64,000 bases of DNA from Saprospiraceae bacterium (GCA_016710625.1 JADJVK010000054.1:103043-167042), one strand, 5' to 3'; positions 19,855-31,494 are shown, numbered from the stretch's first letter. Translations and numbers: made by a program. Notes: generated from the sequence alone by a model not told the origin.

Positions 19855-20393
19855 TAATCCATCTTTTCTGGTCTTAGATGCGGAAAAAACAAAACTTCTT
19901 GAATGGTAGATTGATTCGTCATCAACATAGCTAATCGGTCAATTCCAAATCCGATTCCAGCTGTTGGTGGCATTCCATATTCTAGTGCTCTCAAAAAATC
20001 GTGGTCGATGAACATCGCTTCATCATCCCCTCTTTCCATCAGTTTTACTTGCTCCTCAAATCGCTCTCTTTGATCTATTGGGTCATTCAATTCTGAATAG
20101 GCATTGGCAACTTCTTTTCCATTGATCATCAATTCAAATCTTTCCACCAAACCTTCTTTGCTTCTATGTTTCTTTGTTAAAGGGCTCATTTCCACAGGAT
20201 AATCTGTGATAAATGTAGGTTGGATATATTTTCCTTCACAGGTCTCTCCGAAAATCTCATCGATAAGCTTTCCTTTTCCCATGGAAGCTTCAGTTTCTAT
20301 ATGTAATTTTTTACAAACTGCTCTCAATTCTGTTTCATCCATTTGGCTAATATCGATACCAGTATGTTCTTGAATTGCTTCAAAAATCGTCAC
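19854..20393 (-). pseudogene. lysS: Lysyl-tRNA synthetase, C-terminal part (frame-split)
   Basis: The C-terminal third of class II lysyl-tRNA synthetase, with motif 3 as [15 protein letters not shown] and the family ending FFPHLRPEK. In the minus-strand reading, the upstream half ends FKAPFKE-stop, whereas the continuing frame reads [10 protein letters not shown]. Adding one A to the AAA run near 20400 restores a single reading frame of about 500 residues. LysS is essential for translation, so this break is best explained as a homopolymer base-call error. Confidence 0.9.
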
Positions 20394-21361
20394 TCTTTGA
20401 AAGGGGCTTTGAAACTAATAGTGTGGTCACCAACTGTCAATTCAGTAGTTCCATGAATTGCTATCGCCACTTTTTCAAGCATTTCTTCGGTGAAATTCAT
20501 CATCCAAAGATAATCTTTGTAAGCAACATAGAATTCAAGCACCGTAAATTCTGGATTATGCGTTCTATCAATTCCTTCATTTCTGAAATTTCTTGAAAAT
20601 TCATACACAAAATCGAAACCGCCAACAATCAACCTTTTAAGATACAATTCGTTTGCAATTCTCAAATACATGGGAATATCCAAAGCATTGTGATGGGTAA
20701 TAAAAGGTCTAGCAGCAGCACCACCTGGAATGTTTTGTAGTACAGGTGTATCCACTTCTAACGCCCCATGATTGTCTAAGAAATCACGGATTGTCTTAAT
20801 CATTTTAGACCTTTTCAGGAAAGTATCTTTTACATTTTCGTTTACCGTCAAATCTACATAACGCTGTCTTGCCCTTAATTCAGGATCAGAAAATGCATCG
20901 AAAATATGCCCTTCAGCATCTTTTTTCACTACAGGAAGTGGCTTCAAGGATTTGCTTAATAAAGTTACTTCTTTCACTCTAATGGTAATTTCACCCATTT
21001 TAGTTCTGAAAGTTTCTCCCTTTATTCCGATATAATCACCTAAATCTAAATGTTTGGCAACTAAATGATCAAAAATCAACTCAGCTTGTTCCCCAAAATC
21101 ATCTCTTTTGAAATAAATCTGAATTCTACCGCTACTATCTTTCAATTCTGCAAAAATAGCTTTCCCTTGTCCTCTTCTACTCATTAGCCTACCAGCCAAA
21201 CATACCTCTTGAAAATTTAGTGGTTCGTCAGTAAATTCATGTTTGATAGTGTTGGCAAAAGCATTTACATCATATAAAGGAGCTGGATATGGATTGATAC
21301 CCAAATTTATTAATTCTTGTAGGGATTCTCTCCGCACTATTTCCTGATCATTAAGCATCAT
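20390..21361 (-). pseudogene. lysS: Lysyl-tRNA synthetase, N-terminal part (frame-split)
   Basis: It contains the OB-fold anticodon-binding domain (VCLAGRLMSRRGQGKAIFAE), and class II motif 1 and motif 2 (ARPFITHHNALDIPMYLRIA, FEFSRNFRNEGID-type loop). The start MMLNDQEIVRRESL fits bacterial LysS. It charges tRNA-Lys with lysine. See the adjoining C-terminal entry for the single-base break. Confidence 0.92.
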
Positions 21362-21514
21362 TTATGATAAAATTTGTATCTGTAAATTATTATTAAATAA
21401 TTAAGAAGATTAAAAAAGTCTGCAAAATTAAAGGTTTGCAAGCAAAGAAACAAATTACCAAAAAATTACTAATTAATTAATATTAAAAAAAAATTAAAAA
21501 AAGAGATTAATTGC

Positions 21515-21522
21515 TATTTTTG
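21515..21522 (+). promoter_or_regulatory. Bacteroidota -7 promoter element TATTTTTG
   Basis: TATTTTTG sits 37 bp before the ATG of the giant adhesin gene, with the TAnnTTTG pattern of the Bacteroidota primary sigma factor. It lies in the region between lysS and the adhesin, which diverge. Confidence 0.5.
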
Positions 21523-21559
21523 TATCTGAACTTTAGTTTATTAAAACAATCTAATTTAA

Positions 21560-22144
21560 ATGAGGTTTATTGTCACGTCTTTAATATTTATAATATTTTC
21601 AAATATTAAAATATTCTCTCAAGCTCCAGTACTTACCACAACTGGTAGTACACCTACAAATACAACAATTTGTGCTGGTGGAACAGTAAATCTAGTTGCT
21701 CAAGGTCAAAATTTAACGGCTGGAAGTGTAAAATGGATAAGGCATACAGTACCTGCACCATCAAATATACTTTCTGGTGTGGAAATATGTGATAAGCCAA
21801 TCAATGTACCACCTCCAAATAATGGTAATGTATTAATTGAATACCCATTCACAGCAAGTGGTGGCAATCAAGCTCCACAAATATCTCCAAGTGGATATGT
21901 GACTGCAACAAATCTTTCTATTTCAAATGGAACTTATAATCAATCATTTAGTCAAAATGCATGTGATTGGCCTGCTACTGGTTCCATTTATGGAGGACCA
22001 TTCAATGGAGGTAGTTTTGGAGCACCACCAAATTATTATCAATTTACAGTAAATTTAACTCCTCCTACAGATTGTACTGTTGAGTTAAGTTCAATTTCTG
22101 TTGATTTTCTTGTTCTCAATATGGGCCCAAAAATTTTAAAGTAA
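21560..22144 (+). pseudogene. Giant T9SS adhesin, N-terminal part (fragment 1 of 3)
   Basis: The fragment begins with a signal peptide (MRFIVTSLIFIIFSNIKIFSQ) and a PKD/Ig-like Thr/Asn-rich region. Coding continues past the stop at 22142: the next frames read VTMNPNGSGEQLLGQGT, then TPPSGSCTVFSAAIVPVINN, then VWGGTGSNAGQGK. Three small indels therefore lie between about 22125 and 22305. With the two fragments downstream it forms one cell-surface protein of about 2250 residues. Confidence 0.75.
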
Positions 22145-22335
22145 CCATGAATCCAAATGGATCCGGAGAGCAATTGTTAGGACAAGGTACTATAGATAAG
22201 TTGTTCTGTAGATACCCCACCATCTGGGTCATGTACTGTTTTTTCTGCTGCAATAGTTCCTGTAATAAATAATGGGTCAATTGTTTTAGAATTTATGGTT
22301 GGGGAGGTACTGGATCGAATGCTGGTCAAGGTAAA

Positions 22336-25329
22336 ATGAGACTAAAAAATTTGAAAGTAGAAGGAACATATGAATGTTTATCAAAATATACTGGTCCTAT
22401 AGATCCTTGTGAAGATATGCCTGATTGTGGTGGTGTCACCAGTCAATCTTATTATTATTTTGCTACTTTTGTGCCAAGTACTACTGGAATTCCAACTGCT
22501 ACGACTTCAGGAATTAAAATTAATGTAAATTGCCCAACGGTGATTGCAGGTAATAATGGACCAAAATGTTTGAATACAAATGTCAATTTGACTTCAAATG
22601 CTAGTGGGTTAGGTCCTTTTACATATTCATGGACAGGTCCAAATGGATTTACTTCAAATCAACAAAATCCTGTAATTACAAATATTAATGGTGCTCAATT
22701 TGGAGATTATACTGTTGTAGTTACTGGAGCTGGTGGATGCACTTCAACAGCAATAACTACTGTAGTAGAAAGTAGTGGCTTTACTGTAGATATATATTCA
22801 CAAGGTATTCCATTGCCTTCTGATGTTACTGTTTGTCAAGGGATTAATACAGTTTTGACAGCAACACCAAATGGAGGGACTGCACCCTATACTTTCAAAT
22901 GGAGTACTGGAGCAACTTCTCAATCAATAACAGTTTCTCCCACATCCAATATTTTATACAAAGTTACAGTGACTGATAATACAGGATGTACTGCTGAAAA
23001 GTCTGTAAATGTTACTGTCGTACCAATTCCACCAACTTTGGCACCATTAGTCAGTTCAAATAGTCCTGTTTGTGAGGGTGATGAAATTAAACTGAATTAC
23101 TTATCCATGCCTGGGATTCCACAGCCCATATTGGATTTAATTCCAGGTTTGGAATATAAATGGTCTGGTCCAAATGGGTATGCTGATGTTGGGAAAAATG
23201 TAATTATTCCCAATGCTATAGTTGCCATGTCGGGACAATATAAACTAGTGTTAGAGGTTTCTGGTTGCCAAAGTAAAGAAGGCATTGTAAATGTAACTGT
23301 TAAGCCAGCTCCCAATATTTTTAATCCTGGAGATCAAAAGAAATGTGGTGATGAAAATGGAAATGCAACCTTCAACTTAAATTTAATTAACAATACAGTT
23401 AATGGGGGAATTGGTGTAGTTTCTTGGTGGCAAGATGACAAAGGTACGATTCCATTGTCGCCGCCAATTGCATTTGTGGTTAATATTTCATCAAGCCCAT
23501 TGAAAGTATATGCCAAAGTTACCAATAATGGATGTTCTTCAAAACTACAAGAAGTAAATTTAATCGTTAATCCAACACCAGTTATTGAAAAAAATGTTAT
23601 TGATGAAAAATGTAAGGCTGCTATTGGATTGACACAATTCAATTTAACTAATATTGCAGTTTTGGTAAATAGTGGATCTAGTGATGTTGTGAAATTCTAT
23701 AAAGATTTAGCAATAACGCAGCAAATTACTGGTACGACTTATGGTGTAAATGCTACAACGACAATTTATGCTACAGTTTCCAATGGGTTTAATTGTACTG
23801 CAGGTCCAGTACCAGTCCAATTGATTGTAAATCCAGTTCCTGATATTACTATAAATCCTACAAATCCAAGCTTTTGTACAGGTGATTCTGTACTATTAAC
23901 AACAATTTATTCAAATGGAACACCCAATTATAATTTCAAATGGACATTACCCAATAGTACAAATTTTAATGATTCAAGTTGGATTCAAGCAAAATTAGCT
24001 GGTACATATGTTGTAACTATAACTGATTCAAAGGGTTGTGTTAGAACAGCAACAGGTACTGTAGTCGAAAATGGGGCACCTAAAGTTACAATAACTCCAA
24101 ATCCATCAAGTACTATTTGCAAAGATTCATTAATCAATATCAATTTAAATGTAACTGGAGGAAATCCAGGTTATATCTATAATTGGAAAACTCCAGATTC
24201 CACTTTTATTGGCACAAATGCTTATGTAGCTAGTTCAAATGGAAATTATTCTATTACTATTACCGACCAAAAGTCATGCAAAACTATAGCAAGTACTCAA
24301 ATTATTGTCAATGAAAATCCAATTGCAAATTTTGATAGTACAATTGTAGAAATTTGCAACGGTTCAAGTTTTGCTACACCGATTTCTTTTATAGGAAAAG
24401 CACCTTTTACTTTTACCTATACAATTAATAATCAAGTAGCTACAACAATAAATACTTCAAATAATCCTTATGTACTAACTGGTAGTCCTTCGAATGATGA
24501 AATTATTCGCTTAGTATCTATTGTTGATGCAAATAATTGTATTAATATATTGAATGATAGTATATTAGTTCATGTACATCAACCCATTTCTATTTCAGGA
24601 TTGCAGGATTCCTGTTTGCTAAATAATACCTATATTGTTCTATTTAATATCAATCCTGGTATTCCAAATAATCCAACTGTAACTGGCTCTGTATCTGGAA
24701 ATATTGTTGGAAACCAATTCATATCTAATCCTATTCCAGTCAATACAGCTTATAATTTTACTATTACTAATGGTGGATTATGTCCAGATATCAAGATAAA
24801 TGGTATAAAGAAGATTTGTAATTGTGATACAAAAGCAGGAGAAATGAGCCAGATTCCCATTAATTTGTGTGATGGGGACACTTTGTCTGCACCCTTCTTA
24901 GGAGGTTATTTTTCTGATGGGAATGACACATTACAGTTTGTTTTACACGATGGAAACGGAAAAGCTTTAGGGAATATTTTTGCAAAAAGCTATACTCCAT
25001 TTTTTGACTTAAATAAAATTAATGGGATTGTAAAAGGGAATACGTATTATATCTCTTCAATTGCAGGTGATAATATTGGAAATCAAGTAGATATAAATGA
25101 TTTGTGTTTCAAAATTTCTATCGGAACGCCTATTCAATTGAATGAAAAGCCAACTGCAATTTTATCAGGAAATAATACCATTTGTTATGGTGATACTTCT
25201 ATTTTAACAATTTCTATAACTGGAACTCCGCCATTTATTTTAAAATATGAAGAAAGTGGGAATATAAATACACTTAATTTTACAACTCCTACTTATATTA
25301 TTTATGCAAACCCCTGCCACATCGACTAG
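22336..25329 (+). pseudogene. Giant T9SS adhesin, Ig-like middle part (fragment 2 of 3)
   Basis: The 997 residues of tandem Ig/PKD-like domains carry the motifs PYTFKWSTGATSQSITVSP, YKVTVTDNTGC and PNYNFKWTLPN. Each domain is about 80-90 residues and is typical of gliding and adhesion proteins of the SprB class. A YANP-CHID stop at 25329 is out of register with ATSTSFNFLSIKDKYC in the next frame. One extra C in the CCCC at 25312-25315 explains it. Confidence 0.8.
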
Positions 25330-28321
25330 TTTCAATTTTCTAAGTATTAAAGATAAATATTGCAGTACAAACCTATCTCAATCATTCAATTTGAATGTAA
25401 TTCAACCCAAAAGTGGTTCATTTTCACCGACAGTTTGTATCGGAGAAACTTTTACGTATAAAGGTACTGTTTACAATGCTTTATTCAATTCAGATAAGAT
25501 TTTGTTGAAAAATGGCGCTGCTTCTGGTTGTGATAGTATTGTTGATTTCAAACTTAATTTCTTTGCTCCAATTGTAAATAATGTGGATCAAATATTGTGT
25601 TTTGGCCAATCTCTAACATTCAATAATGTCGTTTATTCAGAATTAAAACCAACTGGTACAGAAGTTATAAAAAATGGTGCTTCAAACGGATGTGATAGTA
25701 CGATCAATATTAATTTAACTTATACAAATGCTGTTGTAAATAATTTAAAACCAATTATTTGTGTAGGGGAGAATGTCCTAATAAATGGAAAAATTTATGA
25801 TGTAAACAACCAAACTGGCTCAGATACATTAAAAGGTGGAAGTTATTCAGGTTGTGATAGTATTATTAATGTGAAATTGAGTTTTTATCCCCCTGCAAAT
25901 GCTAATTTCAACACAACACTTTGTATTGGAGAAACGATTACTATTGGAAATACTACTTTTTCTGAATCTAATAATACTGGAGTTGTTACTTTGAAAAATC
26001 AAAGTTCACATGGATGTGATAGCACCATCAATGTTAGTTTGAATTTCTTTGCTAAATCAACTGGCAATGTTAATAAAACCCTTTGTGCTGGTGAAAAAAT
26101 TATTATTGCTGGAAAAACATTTAACGAAACAAATCCTTCAGATTCTGTAATAATTACAAAAGGTAGCAAAAATGGATGTGATACCATTATTTATGTACAA
26201 TTAACTTATTTGCAACCAGTTACAAATAATATTGTCGAATCAATTTGTCCAGGAACAAATAAAATTATCAATGGAAATATTTATGGAGCAGCTGGAAAAT
26301 TAAATGGAAAAGAAACCATCATTAACGGTGCTAAAAACGGATGTGATAGTATTATCAATGTCAATTTAAGCTTTTTCCCTACTGCAGTTACTAATATCAG
26401 CCAAAGTTTATGCTTGGGTCAACAAATTACTGTTAATGGTAAAATTTATAACCAGCAGAATCCGAAAGGAACAGAGGTGATCAAAAATATTACAAAAAAT
26501 GGATGTGATAGTATCATCAATGTAGATTTGAAATTTATAAATCCTTCGACTAAAAATATCAATTCAACGATTTGTAAAGAGGCAAATTTATCTATTAATG
26601 GAAAAATTTATGATATTAATAAGCCTTCGGGGATTGATACGCTGAAAAATGGGGCTAGTTCTGGTTGCGATAGTATTTTATTGATAAATCTTTCATTTTA
26701 TCCGAAAGATACATTCTTTTTGACGCAGCAATTATGTGAAGGACAGTCTGTAACGGTTAATAATGTGGTGTATAACCAAAACAAAACCAAAGGATTAGAG
26801 ATTTTAAAAAATCAATCAAAGTTTGGTTGTGATAGTATTGTAAAAATAGATTTATCCTTTAATAAAGCTTCTACAAATACGATAAAAGATACTTTGTGTA
26901 TTGGAGAATTTAGAAATGTGAATGGTAAAATATATAATGAACAAAATAAATCGGGAGTTGAAATCCTTAAAAACGGTAATTCAAACGGTTGTGATAGTTC
27001 AATCCAAATTAATTTGACTTATCGTCCAGATATCACTGCTTCTATATCTGGCAATGTGACTATTTGTAAAGGTAAACCTGTAAATATTCCTTTTAACATA
27101 TCAGGTGGTACTACTTATGATGTGGTTTTAGGATCCTCCACTGGACCAGATATTATTTTGAACAATATAAATGGGAATTACATTCATCAATTAACTCCAA
27201 CTGTATCCACAACTTATGTTATAAAATCAGTCAAAATAAATGGGTTGCAGCCTTGCAAGACTACTATTTTAGGGAATTTTACAGTGACAGTAGATGATTT
27301 GTCTTTAACTGTGAAAGTTAAAGATTATAACGGTTTTAATGTCAGTTGTCCAGGAAGTAATGATGGCTCTGCTGAAGTGATTTCAAATAATGCCATTTCG
27401 AATCTTTCGATAAAATGGAGTAATGGAAAAACTGGAAATTTGATTACAGGTTTGGCAGCTGGTACCTATTATGTAACAATATCAAGTGTTGGTGGTTGTT
27501 CTACAATTGATTCTGCAAAGATCATTCAACCAACACCAATGGACATTTCAGCTATTTTGAAATCTCCAAAATGTTTTGATGGGGAAGAAGGGGAAATAAG
27601 CATAAATCAGCCAATTGGAGGAGCTAATCCGATTTCATTTTCAATTGATAACAAAATATTTTTCCCCGCAATAAGCTATCCTTATATTTTCGATCATAAA
27701 AAACCTGGGAAATATACAATTTATATAAAAGATGCAAATGGATGTAAAACAACCAAAACTTTTGAAATACTCAATGTTAAAAAGTTGGAATTGGAGCTAG
27801 GTGCTGATACGACCATTCATTTTGGAGATAGTATCCAATTGAAACCAGTGACTAATTTTAATGTAAAATCTTTGATTTGGGAGCCGAATCTTTATTTGAG
27901 TTGTGATACTTGTCTATCTCCATTTGTAAAACCGATCAGTGATTTCATAGGTTATAAACTGATTTTGCAAGACTCATCTGGATGTCAAATTGTAGATAAT
28001 ATAACGATAAAAACAAATAAAAATAAACATGTATTCATTCCTAATACATTCACTCCAGATGACGAAGATGGCTCCAATACCATTTTTTATATTTTTGGTA
28101 GTGAAGATGTATTAAGTATTGAAAAGTTTATGGTTTTTGATAGATGGGGTAATCAATTGTTTAGAGCAGATAATTTCGCTCCAAATGACCCTCAATATGG
28201 TTGGGATGGTAAATTTCAAACCAAGAGCATGAACCCTGGGGTTTATGTTTATTATGCAAAAGTGATTTTCAAGGATGGAACTGAACAAATATTCAAAGGG
28301 GATGTTTCATTGATTAGATAA
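25304..28321 (+). pseudogene. Giant T9SS adhesin, repeat region and type B sorting tail (fragment 3 of 3)
   Basis: This fragment holds ten tandem repeats (listed separately), then SprB-type segments (NGFNVSCPGSNDGSAEV, WSNGKTGNLITGLAAGTYYV). It ends with a CHU_C gliding-motility-associated C-terminal domain (HVFIPNTFTPDDEDGSN, MVFDRWGNQLF, GWDGKF, GVYVYYAKVIFKDG). That tail is the T9SS type B signal, which needs a PorP/SprF-like partner. It supports secretion to the cell surface and a role in adhesion or gliding. No SprF homologue is in the window. Confidence 0.88.
25430..27015 (+). repeat. Ten coding repeats of about 53 residues
   Basis: The adhesin carries ten consecutive units of about 159 bp. 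Each reads as a Cys-x-G-E segment, then NGKIY, then LKNG, then GCDS(I/T)INVNL. Each unit contains two cysteines about 33 residues apart, probably forming a stabilising disulfide. The DNA copies have diverged while the protein pattern is kept, so the array is old rather than a recent amplification. Confidence 0.85.
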
Positions 28322-28336
28322 AATAAATTAGCTTAA

Positions 28337-29167
28337 ATGTCAAAAAAAATTGTTAGAGTAGGAGATATTGAGTGTGGAGCAAAGGAGCTTTTTCTGATTT
28401 CTGGACCTTGTGTTATAGAAGAAGAGAAAATAATGATGGAAGTCGCAGAAAAATTGAAGCGAATTTCAGAGAAATTGAATATTAAAATTATTTATAAATC
28501 CTCTTTTCAAAAGGATAATCGAAGTAGTTTGAAATATTACGATGGTCCGGGAATGGAGCAAGGCTTGAGAATTTTGCAAAAAGTAAAAGAAACTTTTGGT
28601 TTCTCCATTCTTACTGATATTCATTATCCTGATCAAGCTGCTCCTGTTGGTGATGTAGTGGATGTTATTCAAATTCCAGCTTACCTTTGTATGCAATCGA
28701 CATTGATAGTTGCTGCAGCAAAAACAGGAAAAGTTATCAATGTGAAACATGGACAATTTTTGGCACCTGAAAATATGAAATTCCCTGTTGCAAAAATAGA
28801 AGAGTCTGGAAATCATAATGTTATATTGACAGAAAGAGGTTTTACAATGGGTTATAATGACTTAGTGGTGGATCCAAGGAGTTTCTATCATTTGCAGAAT
28901 ACTCAATATCCAGTTGTATTTGATGCGACACACTCCATCAGAAAATATGGAATTCCAAGTGCTGATTCCAAGGGTGGTGCTAGAGAATATTTGCCAGTTT
29001 TGTCAAGAGCTGCTGTTGCTGCTGGTATAGATGGTTTGTTTGTAGAGACACATCCTTGTCCTTCAGAAGCACTTTGTGATGCTGCTAGTCAATTAAATAT
29101 TGATGAATTAGAAAATTATTTAACTCCTTTATTAGCTTTGCATGAAGTTACTTCAAAATATAGATAA
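28337..29167 (+). CDS. kdsA: 3-deoxy-8-phosphooctulonate synthase
   Basis: The 276-residue protein matches KdsA: LISGPCVIE near the N-terminus, YKSSFQKDNRSS, PVGDVVDVIQIPAYLCMQ, NVKHGQFLAP, VFDATHSIRKYG and DGLFVETHP. It condenses phosphoenolpyruvate with arabinose-5-phosphate to KDO-8-phosphate, the first committed step to the lipopolysaccharide inner-core sugar KDO. It starts 15 bp after the adhesin stop and is followed after 17 bp by another T9SS cargo gene, so the three are likely on one transcript. Confidence 0.95.
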   Translation: MSKKIVRVGDIECGAKELFLISGPCVIEEEKIMMEVAEKLKRISEKLNIKIIYKSSFQKDNRSSLKYYDGPGMEQGLRILQKVKETFGFSILTDIHYPDQAAPVGDVVDVIQIPAYLCMQSTLIVAAAKTGKVINVKHGQFLAPENMKFPVAKIEESGNHNVILTERGFTMGYNDLVVDPRSFYHLQNTQYPVVFDATHSIRKYGIPSADSKGGAREYLPVLSRAAVAAGIDGLFVETHPCPSEALCDAASQLNIDELENYLTPLLALHEVTSKYR

Positions 29168-29184
29168 TTAAAATTCAAATTATT

Positions 29185-30273
29185 ATGAAAAAAAATTTAC
29201 TTGTTTATTTTTCTATTCTTTTTGCTCTAAATCTATCTGCTCAGTGCAATGAAATTTTCATTTCTGAACATGTGGAAGGTTATGGAAATAATAGAGCTTT
29301 AGAATTGTACAATCCCTCCAATAAAGAAATTGATTTAAATTTATATTCTATTGGTAGATTTGATAATGGATCAACTACTTTCCAAGGATTTCAAATCCCT
29401 GCTGGTAATAAAATCCAACCTTACAAAACTTTTGTGGTGGTTTTGGATAAAAGAGATCCAGCTGGAACAGGTTTGGAAATTCCAATTTGGGATGGCTATC
29501 AAAAATGGGGTGTTTGTATCGATAAAGTTACAGGAACACCAATTATTGGTACAAATGGTGATACCGTATATTGTGTGCAATATGACACAACTGGTACACC
29601 TCTGAAGGGAACTGAATATCATGACTTTTTAGATTTGAAAGGGAAAGCCGATATTTATGCTTGCCCAGTTTATAATTTGAACAAAGCAATGTATTTTAAT
29701 GGAAATGACGCTGTTGCTTTAATAAAAGGTACTCAAATCGAAGCTGATGGAAGCAATATCATCGATGTTATTGGCGTAATCGGTGTTGATCCTGGAGCTG
29801 ATGGCTGGAAGGATAAAGACAATAAATATATCACTAAAGATAAAACTATAGTAAGAAAGCCAGAAGTGAAAAAAGGGACTGGAATTGTCTTTAGAGATTT
29901 AACTTTCGGGACGAATGATACTTCCTTTAATTATAACAATTGGATAGTTTATGGAAATAATACATTCAATAAATTGAGAAAACATGATTGTCAATGTGAT
30001 CCAAATTATGTAGGTATAAGTGAAGTTATTACTGTACCTTTCAAAATGTATCCAAATCCGTCCGTAACTGGAAATGATTTAAATATTATTGCAGAAGAAG
30101 CGGTAAAAGCTATTAAAATCTCTAATTTCTTAGGTCAACAAGTTTATAATCAAGAACTTGGATTTGCTTCTAATGAATTCAGATTGGCTACTAATTTGAA
30201 GTCTGGAATGTATGTTGTTGAATTACAATTTGCAAATAATCAGAAATCCATTAAAAAATGGTTGATTGAATAA
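29185..30273 (+). CDS. Secreted lamin-tail-domain protein with T9SS type A tail
   Basis: The 362-residue protein has a signal peptide (MKKNLLVYFSILFALNLSAQ), then a lamin-tail domain (EIFISEHVEGYGNNRALELY, YNPSNKEIDLNLYSIGRF) common in secreted nucleases and adhesins. The last 80 residues form a T9SS type A sorting domain (FKMYPNPSVTGNDLNI to LKSGMYVVELQF). No catalytic domain is evident, so it is probably a structural or binding surface protein. A strong terminator follows. Confidence 0.85.
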   Translation: MKKNLLVYFSILFALNLSAQCNEIFISEHVEGYGNNRALELYNPSNKEIDLNLYSIGRFDNGSTTFQGFQIPAGNKIQPYKTFVVVLDKRDPAGTGLEIPIWDGYQKWGVCIDKVTGTPIIGTNGDTVYCVQYDTTGTPLKGTEYHDFLDLKGKADIYACPVYNLNKAMYFNGNDAVALIKGTQIEADGSNIIDVIGVIGVDPGADGWKDKDNKYITKDKTIVRKPEVKKGTGIVFRDLTFGTNDTSFNYNNWIVYGNNTFNKLRKHDCQCDPNYVGISEVITVPFKMYPNPSVTGNDLNIIAEEAVKAIKISNFLGQQVYNQELGFASNEFRLATNLKSGMYVVELQFANNQKSIKKWLIE

Positions 30274-30290
30274 TCATTTTGTAATCTTTA

Positions 30291-30329
30291 AAAAAAGCCT
30301 TATAATCAACTGATTATAAGGCTTTTTTT
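30291..30329. terminator. Bidirectional intrinsic terminator
   Basis: A 13-bp perfect stem (AGCCTTATAATCA and its complement) with a two-base loop is flanked by an A-run on the left and seven T on the right. It serves the lamin-tail gene and the convergent kinase gene, whose stop codon overlaps it. Confidence 0.9.
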
Positions 30330-30642
30330 ATGAAATCAATTCCAATTTTTCTGGCTTCAAATGATATATCCCATTTTCATATTTTAGCTCTAATTGTTGC
30401 AATAACCAAGTATAATGAGCATCTGTAGTCTTGAAATCACTCTCTTCGGCATGGATGACTAAAATAGGAAAAGGTGGGTGGGTGTCAAAATAATCAAAAT
30501 ATGCTTTTTGAATCGTCTCCAAATAATCTACTTTTATTTGTGTTTCGAATTTCCTTCCCCTTTTGCTGATATTTTGAAGTAGCGTTTCAATAGGTCTATG
30601 AATATAAATCAATAAATCGGGCTGGGCAAATGAATTATTCAA
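30328..30642 (-). pseudogene. Deoxynucleoside kinase, C-terminal part (fragment 3 of 3)
   Basis: The C-terminal third of a deoxynucleoside kinase, with PDLLIYIHRPIETLLQNISKRGR, the arginine-rich LID motif, and conserved TWLLQQLELKYE. The preceding fragment ends out of frame at FKGFLKL, where FKALNNSFAQPD is expected. One small indel near 30650 separates them. Confidence 0.8.
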
Positions 30643-30857
30643 AGCTTTAAAAAGCCTTTAAATAATCGATATTCATCGTCTTTCAAATTGTTTTTTGCAA
30701 ATAACAATGTTTTTAGAAAAAAATAATCAGCTACCGTGATTTTATGAAATAAATCGATATTCGAAAATTCTTCATGTAGCTGTTTGTGTCTTTCTGTCAT
30801 AAAAAACAACTCTACTTGCAGGGCATATCGATCAGGATTTTCATAGAAGTAAGGCAA
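30639..30857 (-). pseudogene. Deoxynucleoside kinase, middle part (fragment 2 of 3)
   Basis: The middle of the kinase: LPYFYENPDRYALQVELFFM and VADYFFLKTLLFAKNNLKDDE, with the substrate-binding Glu/Arg region. The true frame enters from fragment 1 at NPF(L)PYFYENP. One missing T near 30858 shifts it. Confidence 0.8.
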
Positions 30858-31006
30858 AATGGATTGTCGGTAAATTGCTCTAAAATCAATCTAGCTTCCA
30901 TATCAGCAGAAAGCCTCTCTGACAAGGTCGTCTTACCAGCACCAATATTCCCTTCGATAGCGATGAATTGGTAATCAATATTATATTGCTTATCCAAAAA
31001 TGTCAT
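30812..31006 (-). pseudogene. Deoxynucleoside kinase, N-terminal part (fragment 1 of 3)
   Basis: The P-loop AIEGNIGAGKTTLSERL and the following EARLILEQFTDNPF identify the dNK/dGK family, which phosphorylates deoxynucleosides for salvage. The complete enzyme would be about 225 residues over 30328-31006. Its ATG overlaps the stop of folK by 4 bp, so it is translationally coupled to folK. Two single-base breaks in a short housekeeping gene suggest sequence error. Confidence 0.85.
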
Positions 31007-31494
31007 ATTTCCAATTTTAAAACTTCTAATTCATCATTTGAATCAAAATAAAGTTCATCTATTGGTTTGTTGAGTACTGGATGTTCGTATTCTGGAAGAA
31101 GTTCCATTAAAGGAATTAATGCAAAATTTCTATTTTGCAATTCAGGATGAGGCACTTTTAAATTGGGTGTGTTAATAATTTTGCTACCAATAATCAGGAT
31201 ATCAATATCAATCGTCCTAGCAGCCCATTTTTGTGCCGCCTTTCTATCTCTGCCCAGTTCTAATTCAATCGCCTGACACTTCGCTAAAAGCTGTTCTGGA
31301 GTCTCTTTAATCTGCAACAAAACAGCTTGGTTATAAAAACTATCCTGATCCTGATTACCCCAAGGCTCAGATTCATACATGGAAGAAGTTTGGCTGATTT
31401 TACCAATATTTTTCTGTATGAGTTGAATAGCTTGATGGATATTAGCAGCTTTGTCGCCAATATTTGAACCCAAAAGTAAGACTGCAGATTCCAT
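31003..31494 (-). CDS. folK: 6-hydroxymethyl-7,8-dihydropterin pyrophosphokinase
   Basis: The 163-residue protein has the HPPK hallmarks: LLLGSNIGDK near the N-terminus, YESEPWGNQDQDSFYNQAV, and the signature LELGRDRKAAQKWAARTIDIDIL with the two metal-binding aspartates. It transfers pyrophosphate from ATP to the pterin in folate synthesis. It is fused to nothing and is followed by an overlapping deoxynucleoside kinase gene, a pairing seen often in Bacteroidota. Confidence 0.95.
   Translation of the reverse strand: MESAVLLLGSNIGDKAANIHQAIQLIQKNIGKISQTSSMYESEPWGNQDQDSFYNQAVLLQIKETPEQLLAKCQAIELELGRDRKAAQKWAARTIDIDILIIGSKIINTPNLKVPHPELQNRNFALIPLMELLPEYEHPVLNKPIDELYFDSNDELEVLKLEI

Noticed and set aside
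20380..20410. Programmed frameshift in lysS
   Set aside because: There is no slippery heptamer with a downstream structure, LysS is not known to use one, and similar one-base losses occur in many unrelated genes here.
25430..27015. Regularly spaced repeats that could suggest a CRISPR array
   Set aside because: The units are about 159 bp, in frame inside an adhesin gene, and diverged at the DNA level. There are no short identical repeats with unique spacers and no cas genes.
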